Positions 44,085-49,044 of a DNA stretch of 49,044 nucleotides are shown here, piece by piece. Position 1 is the first letter of the stretch, and every line of letters starts with the position of its first letter. Origin of the DNA: an uncultured Colwellia sp. GTDB lineage: Bacteria; Pseudomonadota; Gammaproteobacteria; Enterobacterales; Alteromonadaceae. The notes under the pieces were generated by a model. That model had not been told where the DNA came from. It did not search any database and saw only the letters and a list, made by a program, of their open reading frames with translations. The position numbers and the translations under genes are program-made. Location: positions 1 to 49,044 of the forward strand of contig CAJXUN010000033.1 of assembly GCA_913061475.1 (NCBI GenBank), read 5' to 3'.

Positions 44085-44314
44085 TGTTTTCGCTATATTT
44101 TGGCAAAAATACTTAACTTAGCTTGTTAATGCCTCATCATAACAAATAGCTAAATTTTATTTTAGTTAATTGCGGCTTTTACGCTGTTTTTTAAAGTCTA
44201 TAAATTTAAGTTAAAGCTCATGGAATTTGATTTTGCTACTGTTTTCATTGTATCGGTTAATTTTTTACTGGTCATTTGATGGCCGCCAAATAAACAGTTG
44301 AGCACGTAGCTGCT

Positions 44315-44343
44315 TTGTGATTTTTTGTAAAATAATGTACAAT
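44315..44343 (+). promoter_or_regulatory. Sigma-70-type promoter
   Basis: TTGTGA (44315-44320) and TACAAT (44338-44343) with exactly 17 bp between, followed by AGCGCGC, a GC-rich discriminator. Transcription would start near 44350, giving a leader of about 250 nt before the monooxygenase start. Confidence 0.6.
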
Positions 44344-44349
44344 AGCGCG

Positions 44350-44598
44350 CTTTACAAAAGCAGTATTTAGAAGTATTCAAATATAGAATATCGTGTCTAT
44401 TAACACATATAGACAGGTTTCTTTAGTAAGTTACCAACATTGTCAATGATTGAAAGCCATTCTCGAACAGTCTGTTGTTGCCTTTTTAAATCGCATGAAT
44501 ACGTACCCCTTACCTGTTGCCAGGTAATACGACGCTACTAGACAATATCTTTATAGTGTCGACATTGGGTACAGTTAATTCACCAACAGATAAGTAGT
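44350..44598 (+). other. Long structured leader before the flavin monooxygenase gene
   Basis: No coding frame. Two good hairpins: TGTCTAT / ATAGACA (44394-44415) and TTACCTG-TTGC-CAGGTAA (44510-44527), the latter extended by CGTA / TACG. It may be a regulatory 5' leader or a small RNA. The part 44085-44314 shows nothing clear. Confidence 0.4.
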
Positions 44599-45702
44599 AT
44601 GTTAATGTTTGATTATATAATTGTCGGTGCCGGTCAGGCTGGCCTAGCCATGGCATATCAACTAAAGCAGAGTAACGCTAATTTTCTCATGCTTGATAGT
44701 GCAGATGAAATAGGTGCCTCGTGGTTAAAGCGTTGGGACTCGCTTAAACTGTTTACCCCCACTGAGTTCAATCATTTGCCAGGCATGGCGTTTCCCGCTA
44801 TCAAAGGGCATTATCCCGATAAATTTGATGTCGCTAATTATTTTAAAGCTTATGTGAAGTTATTTGAGTTGCCGATTAAGCTCGCAACGACAGTGACAAA
44901 AGTTATTAAGTCTAACCAAGGTTTTGAAGTTCAATGCACAGAGAAATCTTATCAATGTAAAAAAATCATTATAGCTTCAGGACCATTTCATAAGCCTTTT
45001 ATTCCTCCTTGTCACAAGCTACTTTCGCCAAGCATAAATCAAATACATAGTCGAGATTATCGAAACCCTGAGCAGTTAATTTCTGGCGACACCTTAGTGG
45101 TTGGAGCCGGTGACTCTGGATTTCAAATTTTGCAAGAAGTAGCGAAGCATGACGCAAACCGGGAAGTGTTTTTTTCAGGTAGTACTAATGCATTAACTAT
45201 TCCGCAGGAGTTTTTAGGTAAAACGCTATGGTGGTGGTTTAAACTATTGGGTGTTTTATCGGTTAACAAGTACAGCTGGTTAGGAAAAAAAATCAAACAA
45301 AAAATGCAACCTGTTATTGGTATTGATATTAAATCGCTGTTGTCAAAAAGTAATGTTACAGCGGTAGGGCATACCCTAGGCGCTAATGAAAATAACATAC
45401 GTTGTCAGCATAAGACCTTGAGTTCGATTAAAAACATTATTTGGTCAACCGGGTTTCGAGCCGACTTCTCTTGGATTGATGGCATAGCGTTAGATAAGCA
45501 AGGCTACCCTGTTAACTATCGTGGTGTTAGTACCACAAAGGACATGTACTTTATTGGTTTACCATGGATGTATACTCGAGGGTCTGCCACGCTGGGTGGG
45601 GTTCATAAAGACGCAGCTTATTTGATTAATATTATCCGTGAGGATGCTGTTAATAGTGCTGATCTCATTATTGAGCCTCAATCGCTACCTGCTGTTGGTT
45701 AG
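44599..45702 (+). CDS. Flavin-containing monooxygenase-like oxidoreductase (CzcO-like)
   Basis: The 367-residue cytosolic flavoprotein has an FAD Rossmann motif (IIVGAGQAGLAMAYQL, about 7-22) and an NADPH motif (LVVGAGDSGFQILQE, about 166-180). ASWLKRWDSLKLFTP and WSTGFRADFSWI are typical of the CzcO/class B flavin monooxygenase-like group. The substrate is unknown. The start is ATG 44599 or 44605; both SDs are weak. It is probably monocistronic with a long leader. Confidence 0.88.
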   Translation: MLMFDYIIVGAGQAGLAMAYQLKQSNANFLMLDSADEIGASWLKRWDSLKLFTPTEFNHLPGMAFPAIKGHYPDKFDVANYFKAYVKLFELPIKLATTVTKVIKSNQGFEVQCTEKSYQCKKIIIASGPFHKPFIPPCHKLLSPSINQIHSRDYRNPEQLISGDTLVVGAGDSGFQILQEVAKHDANREVFFSGSTNALTIPQEFLGKTLWWWFKLLGVLSVNKYSWLGKKIKQKMQPVIGIDIKSLLSKSNVTAVGHTLGANENNIRCQHKTLSSIKNIIWSTGFRADFSWIDGIALDKQGYPVNYRGVSTTKDMYFIGLPWMYTRGSATLGGVHKDAAYLINIIREDAVNSADLIIEPQSLPAVG

Positions 45703-46010
45703 TTGAAGTGTCAACGCTTTCGGCTTTGAGCAGTAAAACAGAGCGTTTATTCGAGATATTTACTCACTCTTTGTTTAATGAATGCTAAATTATCTAATTT
45801 AGAGCTAAATATCGACACCATCGAGTATATTAATCTGCATTAAATACAATAGTGGGGCAAGCTGAACGAATAGCTAACTATCCAGTAGCACGAGTTCATC
45901 AGGTTTTGAAGGTTGCCATATTTACGTTTCTGAAAATAATCCGCTGGCTATTAATATGAGTATGGTAAAATTCTAAATTATCTAAAGTTTACTGTGAAGA
46001 GTTTGTTTTA
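45703..46010. promoter_or_regulatory. Intergenic region with miaE promoter
   Basis: No gene seen. A small hairpin CTAAATT-ATCT-AATTTAG lies at 45785-45802. TGGTAAAAT (45963-45971) is an extended -10 element about 40 bp before the miaE ATG. The rest shows nothing. Confidence 0.45.
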
Positions 46011-46787
46011 ATGTTTACCGAAAAATTATTAGCACCGATTAGAGCTTTCCTCCCATGTGAAACACCAGCGAGTTGGGTTGAAAAAGCAGCAAAGCCTGAA
46101 AACTTAGATATGCTTTTAATTGATCATTTAATATGTGAGTTAAAAGCTGCTCAATCAGCAATGTTTTTGATCCGAAAATATGCAGTCGATAAAACCAGCA
46201 GTGATGCACTATTGGCCTGGTTACAACCGTTTGAAACGTTAATTTATAAGCGAGAGGGCGATTGGCGTGCTCTTGCTGATAAAAATAAACTGACTAAGTC
46301 AGTTATCCCTAAATCTGATTCACCTTATGGCCAAGATTTGATTGATAGAATGGTGTTATTAATCAAAGAAGAACTACATCATTTTTATCAGGTATTGGAG
46401 ATGATGGACCATTATGGTGTTGAATATCGCAGTATTACCCCGTGCCGCTATGCCAAGGGCATGTTAAAGCATGTTAAAACCTTCGAACCCGATGCACTTA
46501 TCGACAAATTAATTGTCGGTGCCTATATCGAAGCTCGCTCTTGTGAGCGTTTTGCAAAGCTTGCTCCACATGTTGATAAACACTTAGGCGAGTTTTATAT
46601 TTCGTTACTGCGCTCAGAAGCGCGGCACTTTCAAGACTATTTAACACTGGCGAAAGAAATTGCCGGCCCAAAACAAAGTGCTAAAGTTGACAGCCGTATC
46701 GCGTACTTTGCTGAGGTAGAAGCTGAATTAATTATTAGACCAGACACTGATTTTAAATTTCACAGCGGAGCACCCTTAGTGTCTTGA
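46011..46787 (+). CDS. miaE: tRNA-(ms2io6A37) hydroxylase MiaE
   Basis: Diiron monooxygenase that hydroxylates the isopentenyl group of ms2i6A37 in tRNA using O2. The 258 residues form a four-helix ferritin-like fold with ligand motifs DHLICELKAAQSAM, KEELHHFYQVL, EARSCERF and RSEARHFQDY (the EExxH and ExxH pairs). The start context includes GAAGAG. It stands alone between intergenic regions. Confidence 0.95.
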   Translation: MFTEKLLAPIRAFLPCETPASWVEKAAKPENLDMLLIDHLICELKAAQSAMFLIRKYAVDKTSSDALLAWLQPFETLIYKREGDWRALADKNKLTKSVIPKSDSPYGQDLIDRMVLLIKEELHHFYQVLEMMDHYGVEYRSITPCRYAKGMLKHVKTFEPDALIDKLIVGAYIEARSCERFAKLAPHVDKHLGEFYISLLRSEARHFQDYLTLAKEIAGPKQSAKVDSRIAYFAEVEAELIIRPDTDFKFHSGAPLVS

Positions 46788-46947
46788 TAGTAAATAATAT
46801 GATAAAACTGAGCGTTAAAATAACGGTTAAGTAACAATTATTGAATAACCGCGGATAAAGTTTTTAATTATCGTCATAACTCGATAATATGTTCTAAGGC
46901 GCATTTTAATGCGCTACCGATTAATATAATAATAAGGAACATAATTG

Positions 46948-48828
46948 ATGCGCACTATGATTGCATTGGTTGGAGCTGTGGCATGTTTGTCCGCTTGCCA
47001 ACCTAACAGTTCAACACAACAGACCACCCAAGAACCCACTGCGGTATCAGCGACACAAGCTGTTGAAAAAAATAAGTTGAGTGAGTCAGAGCGGTTGAAT
47101 GAATGGTTTGCCGCTATGTATGAAGAACAATTGCAAAGCAGCCCGATCATGTTGACCTTTTTGGGGCGTAAAGAAAAATACGACCAAATTAATGATATGA
47201 CAGAAGCCTTTGAGAAAAAGCAGTTGAACTGGCAGGCTAAAACGGTTGAAAATCTAAAAAATAATTTTGATTACAATAAGTTATCTGCTGAGGCGAAAAT
47301 ATCATATGATATTTGGATTTATCAGTATGAGCAAGCTAAAGCCGGTGCGAAGTTTAATACTAATGGTTATATTTTTACTCAATTTAACGGTATTCAAGCC
47401 TTTGCTGCACAATTTTTAATTAACTTTCATCGTGTCGATGAAATCAGTGATATGCAGGCATACATAAAACGTATTGGCGGCATTAGTATTGCAATTGACC
47501 AGCTACTTGTTCGAGCTAAAGAAAATGCTGCAGCTGGCACTCGACCACCAAAGTTTGCTTACGAAGGCGTTATTGAACAATCAGGTAATTTGATTACAGG
47601 TGTCCCTTTTTCTGATGCTGAAGGTGCTGCTGATTCACCACTTTGGATGGATGTGCAAAGGAAAATTAATGGCTTAGTCGACGCTGAAGAAATTACTGTC
47701 GAGCAAGCTAGGAAGTTAACGGCAGATGCTAAAGAGCAATTACTTAATAACTTCTTACCAAGTTATCAAGCTTTAATAGCCTGGTTTGAAAGTGATATTG
47801 AGAATACAAGCAGTAACCCTACAGGGGTATCCACGCAAAAAAATGGTCAAGCATTCTATGACCATATGATCAGCGCATCTACCACAACCAAGTTAACTGC
47901 AGATGAAATACATGAAATTGGTGTAAAAGAGGTGGCGCGTATCACTGATGAAATGATCGCGATTAAAGAGCGCGTTGGGTTTGAGGGGGATTTACCAGCC
48001 TTTTTTAACTTTATCAAAACTGACGAGCAATTCTTTTATCCAAATACAGATGAAGGCCGACAAGGTTACATTAGCGATACTGAAACACATCTAGCCTTTA
48101 TTAATAAAAAGTTACCTGAATATTTTGGCGTTTTACCTAAGGCTGATTTAGTGGTTAAGCGTGTCGAAGCTTTTAGAGAGCAAGACGGCGCAGCACAGCA
48201 CTATAACCCTGGTACGCCAGACGGTAGTCGCCCTGGTGTTTATTATGCACACTTATCAGATATGTCAGCAATGCCAAAAAATGAACTAGAAGGTGTTGCA
48301 TACCATGAAGGTAATCCGGGCCATCATATGCAAATTTCTATTGCTCAAGAGTTAACCTCAGTGCCGCAATTTAGAACGCAAGCAAACTTTACCGCTTACA
48401 GTGAAGGTTGGGGGTTATATGCTGAATTACTTGCTAAAGAGATGGGCGCGTATCAAGATGATTTCTCTGATTTTGGTCGTTTAGTTAATGAAATGTGGCG
48501 TGCGGTACGTTTAGTGGTAGATACAGGTTTACACGCTAAGGGCTGGACTGAAGAGCAAGCTATTGCTTACTTTAAAGAGAAAACCCCCATTGCAGAAGAG
48601 GCGATTGTTTCTGAAGTACGCCGCTATTTAGTCCTACCAGGACAAGCGACTGCTTATAAAATTGGTATGTTGAAAATCTTGGAGTTACGTGAAAATGCGA
48701 AGCAAACATTAGGTGACCAATTTGATATTCGCGGGTTCCACGATACTGTGCTTGGTGGTGGTGCTATGCCATTGGCAATATTAGAGCGAAGAGTAAATGA
48801 CTGGGTCACTATTGAAATGGCTAAGTAG
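46948..48828 (+). CDS. DUF885 lipoprotein, predicted zinc metallopeptidase
   Basis: The ATG at 46948 (AAGGA upstream) begins a lipoprotein signal with lipobox LSAC (Cys19); a TTG three bases earlier is not needed. The 626-residue protein has the DUF885 layout with the metal motif HEGNPGHH (His453-Glu454, His459-His460) and a downstream YSEGWGLYAELLAKEMG segment with further conserved Glu. The HExxxGH arrangement suggests zinc peptidase activity in the periplasm or on a membrane surface. The substrate is unknown. Confidence 0.9.
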   Translation: MRTMIALVGAVACLSACQPNSSTQQTTQEPTAVSATQAVEKNKLSESERLNEWFAAMYEEQLQSSPIMLTFLGRKEKYDQINDMTEAFEKKQLNWQAKTVENLKNNFDYNKLSAEAKISYDIWIYQYEQAKAGAKFNTNGYIFTQFNGIQAFAAQFLINFHRVDEISDMQAYIKRIGGISIAIDQLLVRAKENAAAGTRPPKFAYEGVIEQSGNLITGVPFSDAEGAADSPLWMDVQRKINGLVDAEEITVEQARKLTADAKEQLLNNFLPSYQALIAWFESDIENTSSNPTGVSTQKNGQAFYDHMISASTTTKLTADEIHEIGVKEVARITDEMIAIKERVGFEGDLPAFFNFIKTDEQFFYPNTDEGRQGYISDTETHLAFINKKLPEYFGVLPKADLVVKRVEAFREQDGAAQHYNPGTPDGSRPGVYYAHLSDMSAMPKNELEGVAYHEGNPGHHMQISIAQELTSVPQFRTQANFTAYSEGWGLYAELLAKEMGAYQDDFSDFGRLVNEMWRAVRLVVDTGLHAKGWTEEQAIAYFKEKTPIAEEAIVSEVRRYLVLPGQATAYKIGMLKILELRENAKQTLGDQFDIRGFHDTVLGGGAMPLAILERRVNDWVTIEMAK

Positions 48829-48870
48829 TTTTTAGCTACTCACTACCAAGCAATTCAATATGATAAATTT

Positions 48871-48902
48871 AAATGCCTGAACGAGAGTTCAGGCATTTTT
48901 AT
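48871..48902 (+). terminator. Intrinsic terminator after the DUF885 gene
   Basis: The perfect 12-bp stem AAATGCCTGAAC / GTTCAGGCATTT with loop GAGA is followed by T residues. Confidence 0.95.
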
Positions 48903-48949
48903 ATTCAGGAAGAATGGTCAGTTTTTTAGTTCCAGACAAAAACTAAGTA

Positions 48950-49044
48950 CTTACATCCTTGTAAGCAATGCCACGATCACAAGGTCGTTCCTTGCCATCC
49001 ATGGCATCACGACATTAATGTGTCCTACATGTCAGATGAAAGAG
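48950..49044. repeat. Cluster of small hairpins, part of an intergenic repeat
   Basis: CTTACA-TCCT-TGTAAG (48950-48965) and TGCCAT-CC-ATGGCA (48993-49006) are perfect hairpins with TCC in or at the loop. A third around 49011-49033 pairs GACAT with ATGTC over a TCC-containing loop. This looks like a short-palindrome repeat family of marine gammaproteobacteria. It runs off the window edge. Confidence 0.45.

Noticed and set aside
44198-44380. 60-codon minus-strand open frame upstream of the monooxygenase gene
   Set aside because: Composition is rich in Ser, Lys and Cys without pattern, there is no SD, and it overlaps a good plus-strand promoter.

Overview
The window is AT-rich, densely coded bacterial DNA from a gammaproteobacterium. 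The backbone keeps the order seen around 52 min on the Escherichia coli map: epmC, yfcL, mnmC, fabB, then pdxB, an asd/usg-type gene, truA, accD, folC, dedD, cvpA and purF. A group-2 Mrp antiporter operon, a PEP-CTERM protein, miaE, a FimV/HubP-type protein and curli genes suggest a marine Alteromonadales organism, possibly Colwelliaceae (Colwellia or Thalassotalea). That placement is an inference from gene content and base composition; no search was run.

Layout. 1-1821: end of dnaK and dnaJ, with a structured spacer between them. 1933-2601: a secreted protein of unknown function. 2962-6535: a three-gene cell-surface cluster made of a TolB-like propeller lipoprotein, a secreted propeller protein with a C-terminal dockerin, and a cohesin-like protein with a PEP-CTERM tail. 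6653-10094: a TonB-dependent receptor, an unknown membrane-anchored protein and an Lrp/AsnC regulator. 10372-16167: a six-gene Mrp Na+/H+ antiporter operon with fused A and B subunits. 16183-25650: two direct repeats of the epmC / NAD-kinase-like junction bracket about 8 kb that holds an nhaA remnant, a large subtilase and a curli locus (giant curlin, csgE, csgF, csgG, csgD). 25005-33470: housekeeping genes (epmC, NAD-kinase-like, yfcL, mnmC, fabB, a tautomerase, pdxB, asd) and a 274-bp element with terminal inverted repeats. 33751-42914: a FimV/HubP-like polar hub protein, then truA, accD, folC, dedD, cvpA, purF. 42990-48828: a YIP1 membrane protein, a small unknown protein, a flavin monooxygenase, miaE and a DUF885 lipoprotein. 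The right end carries small hairpins that look like an intergenic repeat.

Most notable points. (1) The curli/subtilase segment lies between direct repeats that share a 558-bp stretch with no mismatch. The left epmC copy has lost its start codon, and the left NAD-kinase-like copy breaks off into a frameshifted nhaA remnant. Recombination between the repeats would remove 8,666 bp and leave epmC without a start. (2) The adjacent dockerin and cohesin-like PEP-CTERM genes look like a small self-assembling surface system with no glycoside hydrolase beside it. (3) The curlin has about 19 repeat units and appears to be the only curlin here; an intrinsic terminator separates it from csgEFG. (4) The fabB promoter carries adjacent FabR-like and FadR-like palindromes.

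Functional themes are protein folding (DnaK/DnaJ), sodium and pH homeostasis (Mrp, nhaA remnant), surface and matrix assembly (curli, cohesin/dockerin, FimV), fatty-acid synthesis (FabB, AccD), and RNA or translation-factor modification (MnmC, TruA, MiaE, EpmC).
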